Part shown: positions 44,920 to 52,356 of the stretch, one piece after another
Numbering within the stretch: the stretch's first letter is position 1
Layout: every line of letters starts with the position of its first letter
Assembly (NCBI RefSeq): GCF_006539545.1
Contig: NZ_BJNF01000010.1
Coordinates: forward strand, 1 to 52,356
Length of the DNA: 52,356 nucleotides
Source of the DNA: Nitrobacter winogradskyi
Lineage (GTDB): Bacteria > Pseudomonadota > Alphaproteobacteria > Rhizobiales > Xanthobacteraceae
Direction of reading: 5' to 3'
The notes under the pieces: model-generated
Seen by the model: the letters and a program-made list of their open reading frames with translations, nothing else
What the model was told of the DNA's origin: nothing
The model's database searches: none
Translations under genes and position numbers: made by a program

Positions 44920-45528
44920 ATGCGCCTGTTCGTCGGACTGGGAAATCCCGGCGCGAAGTACCAGGGAAATCGGCATAATATCGGGTTCATGGTCGTGGAC
45001 GAGATCGCGCGGCGTCACGGTTTCGCACCGTGGCGCCGCCGCTTTCAGGGCGAAGCGTCCGAAGGCACGCTCGACAGCGAGCGCGTCATCCTGCTCAAGC
45101 CGGCGACCTACATGAACAACTCCGGCAACGCGGTTCAGGACGCCGTGCAGTTCTTCAAGCTGAAGGAAGCCGATGTCGTGGTGTTGCACGACGAGATCGA
45201 ACTCCCGCCGGCCAAGGTTCGCGTCAAGGTCGGCGGCGGCATTGCCGGACACAACGGCCTGCGATCGATCTCGGCGCATATTGGCAACGACTATCGCCGC
45301 GTCCGGCTTGGCGTCGGTCACCCCGGCGTCAAGGAACTGGTGCATGCGCATGTGCTGAATGACTTCGCCAGAAGCGAACGTTCCTGGGTCGAGGCGCTGG
45401 TGGATACTGTCGCGGAGAACGCGGCGCTGCTCGTTGCCGCCAAAGACTCGGCGTTCCAGAACAAGGTGCATCTGGCGATGCAGGCGAAGGGATTTACGGA
45501 TAGCGGCGGCGAAGAGAAGCCGAACTGA
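44920..45528 (+). CDS. pth: peptidyl-tRNA hydrolase Pth
   Basis: Recycles peptidyl-tRNA dropped from ribosomes. [19 protein letters not shown] with catalytic His19, [34 protein letters not shown] and GHNGLRSI are the standard motifs. 202 residues. Follows rplY closely and precedes ychF, an order common in bacteria. Confidence 0.96.
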   Translation: MRLFVGLGNPGAKYQGNRHNIGFMVVDEIARRHGFAPWRRRFQGEASEGTLDSERVILLKPATYMNNSGNAVQDAVQFFKLKEADVVVLHDEIELPPAKVRVKVGGGIAGHNGLRSISAHIGNDYRRVRLGVGHPGVKELVHAHVLNDFARSERSWVEALVDTVAENAALLVAAKDSAFQNKVHLAMQAKGFTDSGGEEKPN

Positions 45529-45562
45529 TTTCTTCGCCGCGGGAAAGCTGGAGAATACGTCG

Positions 45563-45687
45563 TCATGGCCGGGTATAGCCGTTCGAAGAACGGCGTCGCT
45601 TTGCTCGCTTATTGTCCCGGCCATCCACGTCCTGGGTGCGCCAGTCAAGGGAAGACGTGAATACCCGGCGCATGGCCGGGCATGACG
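45563..45687. repeat. family B repeat between pth and ychF
   Basis: GTCATGGCCGGGTATAGCCG, hairpin GCCGTTC GAA GAACGGC, TCCCGGCCATCCACGTC, and GACGTGAATACCCGG with end CCGGGCATGACGA. Complete form with inverted ends GTCATG/CATGAC. Confidence 0.8.
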
Positions 45688-45708
45688 AAAATTGATGCTG
45701 AGGATGCA

Positions 45709-46806
45709 ATGGGTTTCAAATGCGGTATCGTCGGGTTGCCCAACGTCGGCAAGTCGACCCTCTTTAACGCGCTGACGGAGACGGCGGCGGCGCAGGCGGC
45801 GAACTATCCATTCTGCACCATCGAGCCCAATGTCGGCGCCGTTGCGGTGCCGGATCCGCGCCTCGGCAGGCTCGCGGAGATCGCCAGATCGGCGCAGATC
45901 ATTCCGACGCAACTGACGTTCGTTGACATCGCGGGGCTGGTGCGCGGCGCATCCAAGGGGGAGGGGCTCGGCAACCAGTTCCTTGCCAATATCCGCGAGG
46001 TCGATGCGGTCGCGCATGTGGTGCGCTGTTTCGAGGATTCCGACATCACCCACGTCGAGGGCAAGATCGCGCCGCTCGCGGACATCGAGACCATCGAGAC
46101 CGAGCTTATGCTGGCAGATCTCGAAAGCCTCGAGAAGCGCGTCGATAATCTCTCGAAGAAGGCGAAAGGCAACGACAAGGAGGCCAGGGAGCAGCTTGAT
46201 CTGGTCGAGCGCGCGCTCAACCTTCTGCGCGACGGCCAGCCGACGCGCGGCATGGAGCGCAAGCCGGAAGAAGAGCGCAATTTCCGGATGCTTGGACTCC
46301 TGACGTCAAAGCCGGTGCTCTACGTCTGCAACGTGGAGGAAAGCTCGGCGGCGGGCGGCAACGCTTTCTCGCAAGCCGTGTTCGACCATGCGGCGAAGGA
46401 AGGCGCGATCGCGGTCGTGATTTCCGCGAAAATCGAATCCGAGATCGCGACGCTGTCCCGCGACGAGCGCGCCGACTTCCTGGACACGCTGGGGCTGGAA
46501 GAAGCGGGCCTCGACCGCCTGATCCGTGCCGGCTACCGGCTGCTTGATCTCATCACCTATTTCACGGTCGGGCCGAAGGAAGCGCGTGCCTGGACCATCA
46601 CCCGCGGCACCAGGGCGCCGGCCGCGGCGGGTGTTATTCACACCGACTTTGAAAAGGGTTTCATTCGCGCCGAGACCATCGCTTATGCCGACTATGCGGC
46701 GCTCGGTGGCGAAGCCGGCGCGCGCGATGCCGGCAAGCTGCGGCTGGAGGGGAAGGAATACGTCGTCGCCGACGGCGACGTCATGCATTTCCGGTTCAAT
46801 ACTTAG
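45709..46806 (+). CDS. ychF: redox-regulated ribosome-binding ATPase YchF (OLA1 type)
   Basis: P-loop protein of the Obg family that prefers ATP. G1 is GLPNVGKSTLFNAL, G3 is FVDIAGLVRGASKGEG, the G4 position is NVEE in YVCNVEESS, and a C-terminal TGS domain holds RAWTITRG and ADGDVMHFRFN. 365 residues from ATG 45709, with GAGGA upstream; in-frame codons extend into the repeat at 45682. The stop TAG is the first part of the following repeat. Confidence 0.96.
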   Translation: MGFKCGIVGLPNVGKSTLFNALTETAAAQAANYPFCTIEPNVGAVAVPDPRLGRLAEIARSAQIIPTQLTFVDIAGLVRGASKGEGLGNQFLANIREVDAVAHVVRCFEDSDITHVEGKIAPLADIETIETELMLADLESLEKRVDNLSKKAKGNDKEAREQLDLVERALNLLRDGQPTRGMERKPEEERNFRMLGLLTSKPVLYVCNVEESSAAGGNAFSQAVFDHAAKEGAIAVVISAKIESEIATLSRDERADFLDTLGLEEAGLDRLIRAGYRLLDLITYFTVGPKEARAWTITRGTRAPAAAGVIHTDFEKGFIRAETIAYADYAALGGEAGARDAGKLRLEGKEYVVADGDVMHFRFNT

Positions 46807-46980
46807 AGTTTTTCACCGCTTCATGGAAACGGTGAAAGACTCTGCCTTTATATTTTGAGGCGTTTTCTTCACGCGAACCGGATTCCACTTCGCTCGAAAA
46901 CGCTATAGAGCATGATCCCGACCCGAAGGGCCGCGTCAGCGCAAAGTGGGAACCGGTTTTCGGATAGGATCATGCTCGAT
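46804..46980. repeat. three family A related dyads after ychF
   Basis: First, TAGAGTTTTTCACCG with CGGTGAAAGACTCT (14-bp arms, one mismatch), which can end the ychF transcript. Second, GCGTTTTCTTCACGCGAACC to GCTCGAAAACGCTATA (family A reversed). Third, GAGCATGATCC to GGATCATGCTC containing GTGGGAACCGGTTTTCGG, like 27441-27492. The ychF stop codon is the first TAG. Confidence 0.8.
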
Positions 46981-47000
46981 CAAAAAGTTAAGGATGTGAG

Positions 47001-47297
47001 CTACGGCCGTGTCGCGCCCTGATCGCGGATAGCGCCGAGATGTTCGTTGATACGAAATACGATCAGGATGGATTCAGCCGCAATCCGCGAAAACAGGATG
47101 CCGACGAGGACGCCGGCGACGTTCAGAAGTATCGTGATGAAGCCGCTGAAGGGGCTGACGGCCATCGAGGAGAGGCCCGCGAAGATGCCGGACAATCCGG
47201 ACAGCACGATCAGCACGATGACCAGCCAATAGAATACCTTGATGATCGTGGGTGTGATGAAGCGATCCCACTGAAACAGATCCCGGATTTCAAACAT
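47001..47297 (-). CDS. DUF4282 family small membrane protein
   Basis: 98 residues beginning MFEIRDLFQWDRFITP, then two hydrophobic segments (VFYWLVIVLIVLSGLSGIFA and GFITILLNVAGVLVGILFSR) and RIAAESILIVFRINEHL, which is the DUF4282 pattern. Function unknown. ATG 47297 with AGGGA upstream. Divergent from the MaoC pair. Confidence 0.85.
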   Translation of the reverse strand: MFEIRDLFQWDRFITPTIIKVFYWLVIVLIVLSGLSGIFAGLSSMAVSPFSGFITILLNVAGVLVGILFSRIAAESILIVFRINEHLGAIRDQGATRP

Positions 47298-47445
47298 TTG
47301 CTGTTTCCCTCGCGCGCCGCGCAGTCGTTCCGGCCGGCCTTGACCCCAAAAGATGGTCGGGTGACTGAGTTGCGGTATGCTGATGTACGGCTTGAGATTG
47401 CTGCAAATAGCGGCCACAATCGGGCGTCTTTCAACAGGTCGCGCC

Positions 47446-47907
47446 ATGACCCTGACATTTGAAGATTTTCCGCTCGGCCGGTTCGGCACTTTCGGGCCGC
47501 GGCATGTCAGCCGTGACGAAATCATCGCATTCGCGTCCGAGTTCGATCCGCAGCCCATGCATCTCGATGAGGAGGCGGCGAAGCACACCATGCTGCGCGG
47601 GCTGGCAGGTTCGGGCTGGCATCTGTGTTCGCTCATGATGCGCATGATGTTCGACGGCTATATCGGACGGACCGCCTCGCTCGGCTCTCCGGGCGTTGAT
47701 GAAGTCCGCTGGCTGTCACCGCTTCGGCCGGGCGACGATCTGATGCTGGAGGTCGATGTCGCCGCGGCGCGGGTGTCGCGCAGCCGTCCGGAAATGGGAA
47801 TCGTGACTTTCGCGATGCGCATGCGCAATGCTTCCGGCCAGGTCTTGCTCGAGGCGGTGTCGCCGATCATGATCAGGCTCCGTACGGAGCGGGCGGCGCA
47901 GAACTGA
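47446..47907 (+). CDS. MaoC-like hot-dog dehydratase, first of a pair
   Basis: 153 residues. MaoC/hydratase 2 fold with RDEIIAFASEFDPQPMHLDE holding the Asp and His of the hydratase site (FDPQPMH), and LAGSGWHLCSLMMRM. Short-chain enoyl-CoA hydratase chemistry is likely but not proven. ATG 47446; upstream in-frame codons to 47377 look non-coding. The second MaoC gene starts four bases after its stop. Confidence 0.88.
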   Translation: MTLTFEDFPLGRFGTFGPRHVSRDEIIAFASEFDPQPMHLDEEAAKHTMLRGLAGSGWHLCSLMMRMMFDGYIGRTASLGSPGVDEVRWLSPLRPGDDLMLEVDVAAARVSRSRPEMGIVTFAMRMRNASGQVLLEAVSPIMIRLRTERAAQN

Positions 47908-47911
47908 ACTC

Positions 47912-48394
47912 ATGGGCTATTTCGAGGACATGGAAGTCGGGCTGCGCCGCGACCTCGGTTCGTTTACCTTCACCGGCGAACGCATCAAGACGTTCGCGTC
48001 GCAGTTCGACCCGCAGCCGTTTCACCTCGACGAGGACGAAGGCCGCAGATCACTGTTCGGCGGCCTGGCGGCTTCCGGCTGGCATGTCGCGTCGGTCTGG
48101 ATGAAACTGATGGTTGCGGACAGTCGGCGTGAGGCGGTGGAAGCGGTCGCGCGCGGCGAAAAGCCGGGGATGTGGGGACCCTCGCCCGGATTTCGCGACA
48201 TGCGCTGGCTGAAGCCGGTGCTGGCGGGCGATACGATCAGCTATGCCAGCGAAGTCGAGTCGCTGAGAGCTTCCGGCTCCCGTCCGGAATGGGGTGTCAT
48301 GCAAGTGCGCAACACCGGTACGAACCAGCGCGGCGAACTGGTGTTTTCCTTTTTGGGGTCGGTTTTCGCGCCGCGCCGGCATCCGCGGGGTTAG
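47912..48394 (+). CDS. MaoC-like hot-dog dehydratase, second of a pair
   Basis: 160 residues. GERIKTFASQFDPQPFHLDEDEG is the hydratase motif, with GGLAASGWHVASVWMKLM aligned to the same segment of its neighbour, so the pair arose by duplication. The two may form a heterodimer equivalent to a double-hot-dog hydratase; this is inference. Ends in TAG that is part of the next repeat. Confidence 0.88.
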   Translation: MGYFEDMEVGLRRDLGSFTFTGERIKTFASQFDPQPFHLDEDEGRRSLFGGLAASGWHVASVWMKLMVADSRREAVEAVARGEKPGMWGPSPGFRDMRWLKPVLAGDTISYASEVESLRASGSRPEWGVMQVRNTGTNQRGELVFSFLGSVFAPRRHPRG

Positions 48395-48500
48395 GGCATT
48401 CTCAGGCGAAGTGGATGACCTGTTCGCCGCAAGAAACGCGACCAGACAATCATTTCCCGAGCATGGGCCGATTCAACCTGATCGGATCATGCTCAAAGGT
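48392..48500. repeat. decayed family A element after the MaoC pair
   Basis: TAGGGCATTCTCAGGCGAAG, GGATGACCTGTTCGCCGC, GAAACGCGACCAG, then a module GAGCATGGGCCGATTC to GATCGGATCATGCTC. The first three bases are the stop of the second MaoC gene. Confidence 0.7.
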
Positions 48501-48685
48501 GTTGCCCGATTGCACGATCTGCTGACCGATCGACGTAGTCCGGCGAGATTTCACTCGAAAACGAGCTTCCTTTAAGGGATTATGAACCGCCGGAAGGTCT
48601 TGTCGAGTCCTCGGAGCCCTCATCCGTTTCAGATGGGGATCAGAAGCGGGGCTCCATGATTTGATCGGACGGATTTTGATCTGGC

Positions 48686-48760
48686 GCGTTTTCGTCACGC
48701 GAAACGGTATCCATTCCTCGGGTTAACCCGAGGAGGACATGCTTCGCTGGAAAACGCTCT
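48686..48760. repeat. reversed family A element with hairpin insert
   Basis: GCGTTTTCGTCACGCGAAAC, TCCTCGGGTTAACCCGAGGA, CATGCTTCGCTGGAAAACGC. In this copy the insert arms are perfectly palindromic around GTTAAC. Confidence 0.8.
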
Positions 48761-48798
48761 CTCGAAGATGCTCTCTCGAAGATGCTCTCTCGAAGATG
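48757..48798. repeat. 14-bp tandem repeat, three perfect copies
   Basis: The unit CTCTCTCGAAGATG is repeated three times without change, then CTCTATG. It starts within the last bases of a family A element and ends 21 bp before the ATG of the 50-residue gene, so slippage here would alter the leader of that gene. Confidence 0.9.
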
Positions 48799-48819
48799 CT
48801 CTATGAGGCAAGGGACGCT

Positions 48820-48972
48820 ATGGCAGACCGCAACGGATTGAAGATCGTCGGCGCGCTGTTCGCGACGGTGATGCTGGTGGTTACGCTGGCAACCTGGACC
48901 GTGGTGAAGGGGTATGCCGACGGCGTCTATTCATTCGAGAGCGCAGCAGTCGCGCACATCGCCCCTCGCTGA
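48820..48972 (+). CDS. small single-pass membrane protein of unknown function
   Basis: 50 residues: MADRNGLKIVGALFATVMLV begins the protein, followed by a single hydrophobic helix and YADGVYSFESAAVAHIAPR. AGGGA lies upstream of ATG 48820. A longer open frame from 48739 runs through the tandem repeat and is not credible. Position between repeats and the convergent UbiK-like gene. Family not recognised. Confidence 0.65.
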   Translation: MADRNGLKIVGALFATVMLVVTLATWTVVKGYADGVYSFESAAVAHIAPR

Positions 48973-48993
48973 TCTCGCCTTAACGCGATCCGC

Positions 48994-49251
48994 TCAGCCG
49001 GTTTGGCCGAGTCTGGCTTCAAGCGCCGCGATGCGGGCTTTCAGCGCCTCATTGTCCTCGCGCGCAAGCCGCGCCATCTCCTTCACCGCCTCGAACTCCT
49101 CGCGCTTGACCACATCGAGATCGCTCAGGATCTTCTCGGCCTGATGGCGGACCACCGCGTCGACCTCGCGCTTGAATCCCTGAGCCACCCCGGCGGTATC
49201 GTTCATAAGCCGGCCGATCTCATCGAAAAACCGGTTGCTGGTCTGCGTCAT
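48994..49251 (-). CDS. accessory factor UbiK/YqiC family protein (BMFP domain)
   Basis: 85 residues: SNRFFDEIGRLMNDTAGVAQ then an almost continuous coiled coil (EFEAVKEMARLAREDNEALK) ending ARIAALEARLGQTG. This is the BMFP/UbiK pattern, whose E. coli member assists ubiquinone synthesis and forms trimers. ATG 49251 (MTQTSNRFF) chosen; codons to 49284 are unlikely. Transcribed away from lgt. Confidence 0.87.
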   Translation of the reverse strand: MTQTSNRFFDEIGRLMNDTAGVAQGFKREVDAVVRHQAEKILSDLDVVKREEFEAVKEMARLAREDNEALKARIAALEARLGQTG

Positions 49252-49451
49252 CCTGCTGTCTCCGGTGGGCGGCAAGATCGCCACGTCACCGGAAGAGAAT
49301 GGCGATCCCGGCGCGGCAGTTCAAGCCCGCCTGAGCGCCTGAGCCATCGCAAGCCTTGAATTGTCATAAGCCTTGCCTGGGCGGGATTTCCCTTGCAATC
49401 GTCACGGGACCGTTCGAGACCTGATGTCCGCGGCGAGCGCGGGCATGACGC

Positions 49452-49492
49452 CTGAAGATTCGCTTCTGATTGAATCAGAAGCGAATCTTCAG
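49452..49492. repeat. 41-bp perfect palindrome
   Basis: Two perfect 20-bp arms around a central G: CTGAAGATT followed by CGCTTCTGATT, then the exact complement. It shares the inner core with 24739-24779, but the outer nine bases differ in both arms together. Contains three GANTC sites. Confidence 0.9.
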
Positions 49493-49504
49493 ATTGTTGT
49501 TCTG

Positions 49505-49580
49505 ACGCGTTTTCTTCACGCGAACAGGTCATCCATCCTCGGGTCCAGCCCGAGGACATGCTTCGCTCAAAAACGCTATA
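49505..49580. repeat. reversed family A element upstream of lgt
   Basis: GACGCGTTTTCTTCACGCG, TCCTCGGGTCCAGCCCGAGGA, CATGCTTCGCTCAAAAACGC, TATAG. Carries the nested hairpin insert. Ends 15 bp before the lgt start, so it is part of the lgt leader or promoter. Confidence 0.8.
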
Positions 49581-49595
49581 GATAGAACGAATCCG

Positions 49596-50471
49596 ATGTT
49601 TCTTCTCATCACCTATCCCGTCTTTGATCCCGTCGCCATTTCGCTCGGTCCGATCGCGATCCGCTGGTATGCGCTGGCCTATATCGGCGGGATCATGCTC
49701 GGCTGGCTTTATGCGCGGGCCCTGCTCAGGAGCGAGAAGCTGTGGGGCGGCCCGGCGCCGATCTCGGTGGTGCAACTCGACGACTTCATCCTGTGGGTGA
49801 CGATCGCCATCATCGTCGGCGGCCGCGTCGGCTATGTGCTGTTCTACAATCCGGATTACTTCATCCGCCATCCCGCCCAGATATTCCAGCTCTGGAACGG
49901 CGGCATGTCGTTTCACGGCGGCTTCATGGGCTGTGTCGCGGCGGTCATCCTGTTCTGCCGCAGGCATGGCCTGCCGATCCTGTCGCTCGGTGACGTTGCT
50001 ACCGCGGTCGGGCCGATCGGCCTGTTTCTTGGCCGCATCGCCAATTTCATCAACAGCGAATTGTGGGGGCGTCCGGCTGACCCGAGCCTGCCCTGGGCCA
50101 TGGTGTTTCCGAACGGCGGCCCGCTGCCGCGTCATCCGAGTCAGCTCTATGAGGCGGCGCTTGAGGGAATCCTGCTGTTCACGGTCCTCGCGCTGATGAT
50201 CCGCCTCGGCGCGCTCAAGCGGCCGGGCCTTATTCTTGGCAGCTTCATCACGCTGTACGCGATGGCGCGGATCGTCGCCGAATTCTTCCGCGAGCCGGAT
50301 CCGCAGCTCGGATTTCTGTGGGGCGGATTGACCATGGGAATGCTATTGTCGATACCGATGGTTATCATCGGACTTGGCATTGTCTACGCCGCCTGGTCCC
50401 GCGGCTCGCGGGCGTCAGATGCGCAAGCGATCCCGAATCCGGGCGCTTCAACCAAGGTCGATCGTGACTGA
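49596..50471 (+). CDS. lgt: phosphatidylglycerol--prolipoprotein diacylglyceryl transferase Lgt
   Basis: First step of lipoprotein maturation, in the inner membrane. Seven hydrophobic segments; signature [15 protein letters not shown], with SFHGGFMGC and the essential Arg region [10 protein letters not shown]. Starts [20 protein letters not shown]. 291 residues. Its last eight bases overlap the GTG start of the methyltransferase gene, giving a coupled operon lgt-midA-pgeF. Confidence 0.96.
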   Translation: MFLLITYPVFDPVAISLGPIAIRWYALAYIGGIMLGWLYARALLRSEKLWGGPAPISVVQLDDFILWVTIAIIVGGRVGYVLFYNPDYFIRHPAQIFQLWNGGMSFHGGFMGCVAAVILFCRRHGLPILSLGDVATAVGPIGLFLGRIANFINSELWGRPADPSLPWAMVFPNGGPLPRHPSQLYEAALEGILLFTVLALMIRLGALKRPGLILGSFITLYAMARIVAEFFREPDPQLGFLWGGLTMGMLLSIPMVIIGLGIVYAAWSRGSRASDAQAIPNPGASTKVDRD

Positions 50472-51591
50472 ACCTTCTCCGCTGCTGACCGACATCAAGA
50501 AGTTGATCAAGACGTCCGGTCCGCTGCCGGTCTGGCGCTATATGCAGCTTTGCCTGACCCATCCCGAGCATGGCTACTATATCGCGCGCGATCCGCTGGG
50601 GCGCGAGGGGGATTTCGTCACCTCGCCCGAGGTCAGCCAGATGTTCGGCGAACTGCTCGGACTGTGGGCCGCGTCGGTGTGGCGCATGATGGGCTCTCCG
50701 GATCCGCTGCGGCTGATCGAGCTCGGCCCCGGCCGCGGCACCCTGATGGCGGATGCGCTGCGCGCGCTGCGGGTGCTGCCGCCGATGTATGAGTCGCTCA
50801 GCGTCCATATGGTCGAAATCAATCCGGTGCTGGTGGAGAAACAGATGGCGGCGCTGTCCGACGCGCCGAACATCGAATGGCACACGAGCCTTGACGAGGT
50901 TCCGCAAGGACCGGCGATCATTCTCGCCAACGAATATTTCGACGTGCTTCCGGTCCATCAGATGGTCAGGCGCGACGGCGGCTGGCACGAGCGCGTCGTC
51001 GACATCGACGGCAGCGGCCAGCTCGTGTTCGGCGTCAGCGCCGAGCCGACGCCGCGCTTTGATCTGCTGCTGCCGCCCCTGGTGCGCGCGGCGCCGGCCG
51101 GGGCCATTTTCGAGTGGCGTCCGGATGCCGGGATGATGTCCATCGCAACCCGTGTCCGCGATAACGGCGGCGCGGCGCTGATCATCGATTACGGCCATGT
51201 GCGCAGCGACGCCGGCGATACCTTTCAGGCTATCTCAAGACACAGCTTCGCCGATCCGCTGAAATATCCCGGCCGGGTGGACGTGACAGCCCATGTGGAT
51301 TTCGAGGCGCTTGCCCGCGCCGCCGAGGATGTCGGGGCGCGTGTGCATGGGCCGGTGCAGCAAGGCGAATTTCTGCGCCGGCTTGGCATCGAGGCCCGCG
51401 CCGTCAACCTGATGGCGAAAGCAACGCCTGAATTATCCGATGACATCGCGACGGCGCTGAAGCGTCTGACCGAAGGTGGACGTGGCGGCATGGGGTCGAT
51501 GTTCAAGGTGATCGGCGTGTCCGATCCCAGCCTCACCGTGCTGGTGGGACTGAGCGATCAGGCGCTTGGCGGTGGGATCAGGACGCCATGA
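50464..51591 (+). CDS. midA: SAM-dependent methyltransferase of the MidA/NDUFAF7 family (DUF185)
   Basis: 375 residues: [42 protein letters not shown] motif [19 protein letters not shown], and [14 protein letters not shown]. The mitochondrial member methylates an arginine of complex I subunit NDUFS2 and is needed for complex I assembly; the bacterial role is less certain. Start GTG 50464 overlaps the lgt stop by eight bases; an in-frame ATG at 50374 lies well inside lgt. Ends in an ATGA overlap with pgeF. Confidence 0.92.
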   Translation: MTEPSPLLTDIKKLIKTSGPLPVWRYMQLCLTHPEHGYYIARDPLGREGDFVTSPEVSQMFGELLGLWAASVWRMMGSPDPLRLIELGPGRGTLMADALRALRVLPPMYESLSVHMVEINPVLVEKQMAALSDAPNIEWHTSLDEVPQGPAIILANEYFDVLPVHQMVRRDGGWHERVVDIDGSGQLVFGVSAEPTPRFDLLLPPLVRAAPAGAIFEWRPDAGMMSIATRVRDNGGAALIIDYGHVRSDAGDTFQAISRHSFADPLKYPGRVDVTAHVDFEALARAAEDVGARVHGPVQQGEFLRRLGIEARAVNLMAKATPELSDDIATALKRLTEGGRGGMGSMFKVIGVSDPSLTVLVGLSDQALGGGIRTP

Positions 51592-52356
51592 CGCTGGCAT
51601 CCACCCTGCTTTCGACGGTTTCCGGGCTCCGGCACGCCTTTTTCACCCGCGAGGGCGGCGTTTCGCAAGGCATCTATGCAAGCCTGAATGCGGGTATCGG
51701 CTCGCAGGATGATCCTGCCCACGTCGCCGAGAACCGGCGGCGCATGGCCGAGGTGATGGAGGTTGAGCCGGCGAGCTTCCTGTCGCTCTACCAGGTCCAC
51801 TCGCCCGACGCCGTGATCGCCGACCGGGCCTGGGATGTCGCATCGCGGCCACGCGCGGACGCCATCGTGACCCGAACGCCGGGACTTGCGATCGGCGTGA
51901 CCGCGGCCGATTGCGGGCCGGTCCTGTTCGCCGATCCGCACGCCCGCGTCATCGGTGCGGCACACGCCGGCTCGAAGGGCGCGCTGGCGGGCGTGCTGGA
52001 ACAGACCATCGATGCGATGGAAGCTCTCGGTGGCCGTCGCGGTGACATCGCCGCCGCGATCGGGCCGCTGATCCGCCAGCAAAGCTATGAGGTCGGCGCC
52101 GACTTCGTGACCCGTTTCACGGAAGCTGATCCGGGCCACGCGCGGTTCTTTATTCCGTCAAAGCACGACGGCCATGCCATGTTCGACCTCGGCGGCTTCA
52201 TCCGGATGCGGCTTGAACGCGCCGGCGTGCGGACGATCGACGACACCGGCCTTGATACCTATTCCAGCGAGCGCTTCTTCAGCTACCGCCGCTCGGTGCA
52301 TCGCAAGGAGCCGGATTTCGGCCGCCATGTCCACGCGATCGTGCTGGAGGCCGGCT
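51588..52356 (+). CDS. pgeF: PgeF/YfiH-type multicopper-fold protein, 3' end outside window
   Basis: Family of peptidoglycan editing factor/purine nucleoside phosphorylase (laccase-like fold). ATG 51588 overlaps the methyltransferase stop (ATGA). Visible: RHAFFTREGGVSQGIYAS, LYQVHSPDAV (metal-ligand His), TAADCGPVLF (Cys), AAHAGSKGALAGV (His), AAIGPLIRQQSYEVG, and near the end FSYRRSVHRKEPDFGRH. The AHAGW motif usually has Trp where this has Ser (AHAGSKG). About 256 codons are in the window with no stop, which is already near full family length. Confidence 0.9.
   Translation, partial: MTLASTLLSTVSGLRHAFFTREGGVSQGIYASLNAGIGSQDDPAHVAENRRRMAEVMEVEPASFLSLYQVHSPDAVIADRAWDVASRPRADAIVTRTPGLAIGVTAADCGPVLFADPHARVIGAAHAGSKGALAGVLEQTIDAMEALGGRRGDIAAAIGPLIRQQSYEVGADFVTRFTEADPGHARFFIPSKHDGHAMFDLGGFIRMRLERAGVRTIDDTGLDTYSSERFFSYRRSVHRKEPDFGRHVHAIVLEAG

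Larger units (their letters stand above)
48395..48819. other. 425-bp repeat-filled intergenic region
   Basis: Contains the element ending at 48500, about 180 bp without recognisable features, a reversed family A element at 48686-48760 and a 14-bp triple tandem repeat at 48757-48798. No gene. Confidence 0.55.
49252..49595. other. 344-bp divergent intergenic region UbiK-like / lgt
   Basis: Holds a 41-bp perfect palindrome (49452-49492) and a reversed family A element (49505-49580) that ends 15 bp before the lgt ATG. A short GCGGGCATGACG at about 49440 looks like a family B remnant. No gene. Confidence 0.55.

Noticed and set aside
49420-49450. Possible seventh family B repeat
   Set aside because: Only GCGGGCATGACG and a few nearby bases match; too short to call separately.
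1-52356. tRNA or rRNA genes
   Set aside because: I read the intergenic regions and saw no cloverleaf-like or rRNA sequence; the structured intergenic DNA is explained by palindromic repeats.

Overview
The window is GC-rich chromosomal DNA that reads as core genome of an alphaproteobacterium in the Bradyrhizobium/Nitrobacter/Rhodopseudomonas group (Nitrobacteraceae). The reasons are protein style (an IleRS lacking its C-terminal zinc ligands, MutL carrying an endonuclease motif, an alphaproteobacterial-type HisRS, an Omp25/RopB-like porin), gene orders such as ileS-lspA-M16-M16, uvrC-pgsA-moaD-moaE and lgt-midA-pgeF, and two families of short palindromic repeats that I associate with this group. 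The genus is inference. I see no rRNA, tRNA, CRISPR, IS element or prophage.

Layout. 0-5.4 kb: rRNA pseudouridine synthase with a very long basic N-terminal tail, rsmD, then mutL and arfB on the minus strand. 5.4-13 kb: a minus-strand block read ileS > lspA > secreted protein > M16 peptidase > M16-like partner, with stop/start overlaps at ileS/lspA and between the two M16 genes. 13-19.3 kb: sugar O-acetyltransferase, ribF, a CheY-like receiver, a HAD phosphatase, a TipF-like degenerate EAL protein and an omega-amino-acid:pyruvate aminotransferase. 19.3-22 kb: an orphan TadE/TadG pair. 22-28.1 kb: hisS, three small secreted proteins, a T2-type RNase, rlmJ and an outer-membrane barrel protein. 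28.5-33.1 kb: uvrC, pgsA, moaD, moaE, prmB (the last four tightly packed). 33.2-39 kb: MATE exporter, ilvE, and a MarR / OmpR-type regulator / EnvZ-type kinase operon with two stop/start overlaps. 39-43.6 kb: amino-acid catabolism around proline, ornithine and lysine (ornithine aminotransferase, ALDH7-type dehydrogenase, proC) plus a YbjN protein. 44-48.4 kb: rplY-pth-ychF, a DUF4282 membrane protein and a tandem MaoC pair. 48.8-52.4 kb: a 50-residue membrane protein, a UbiK-like factor, lgt, midA-like methyltransferase and a pgeF gene cut by the window end.

Most genes are housekeeping: translation and ribosome modification (pseudouridine synthase, rsmD, rlmJ, prmB, ileS, hisS, rplY, pth, arfB, ychF), DNA repair (mutL, uvrC), lipoprotein and phospholipid synthesis (lspA, lgt, pgsA) and cofactor synthesis (ribF, moaDE).

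The unusual content lies mainly in the DNA between and inside genes. Composite palindromic elements fill many intergenic gaps; at least seven genes have a TAG stop codon formed by the element boundary. A different palindromic repeat sits in frame inside ileS. The middle of hisS has markedly lower GC than its flanks, suggesting a mosaic gene. The gap upstream of rplY holds six GANTC (CcrM-type) sites in about 150 bp, four of them in two adjacent perfect dyads. I found no convincing new multigene system; those DNA features are the best leads.
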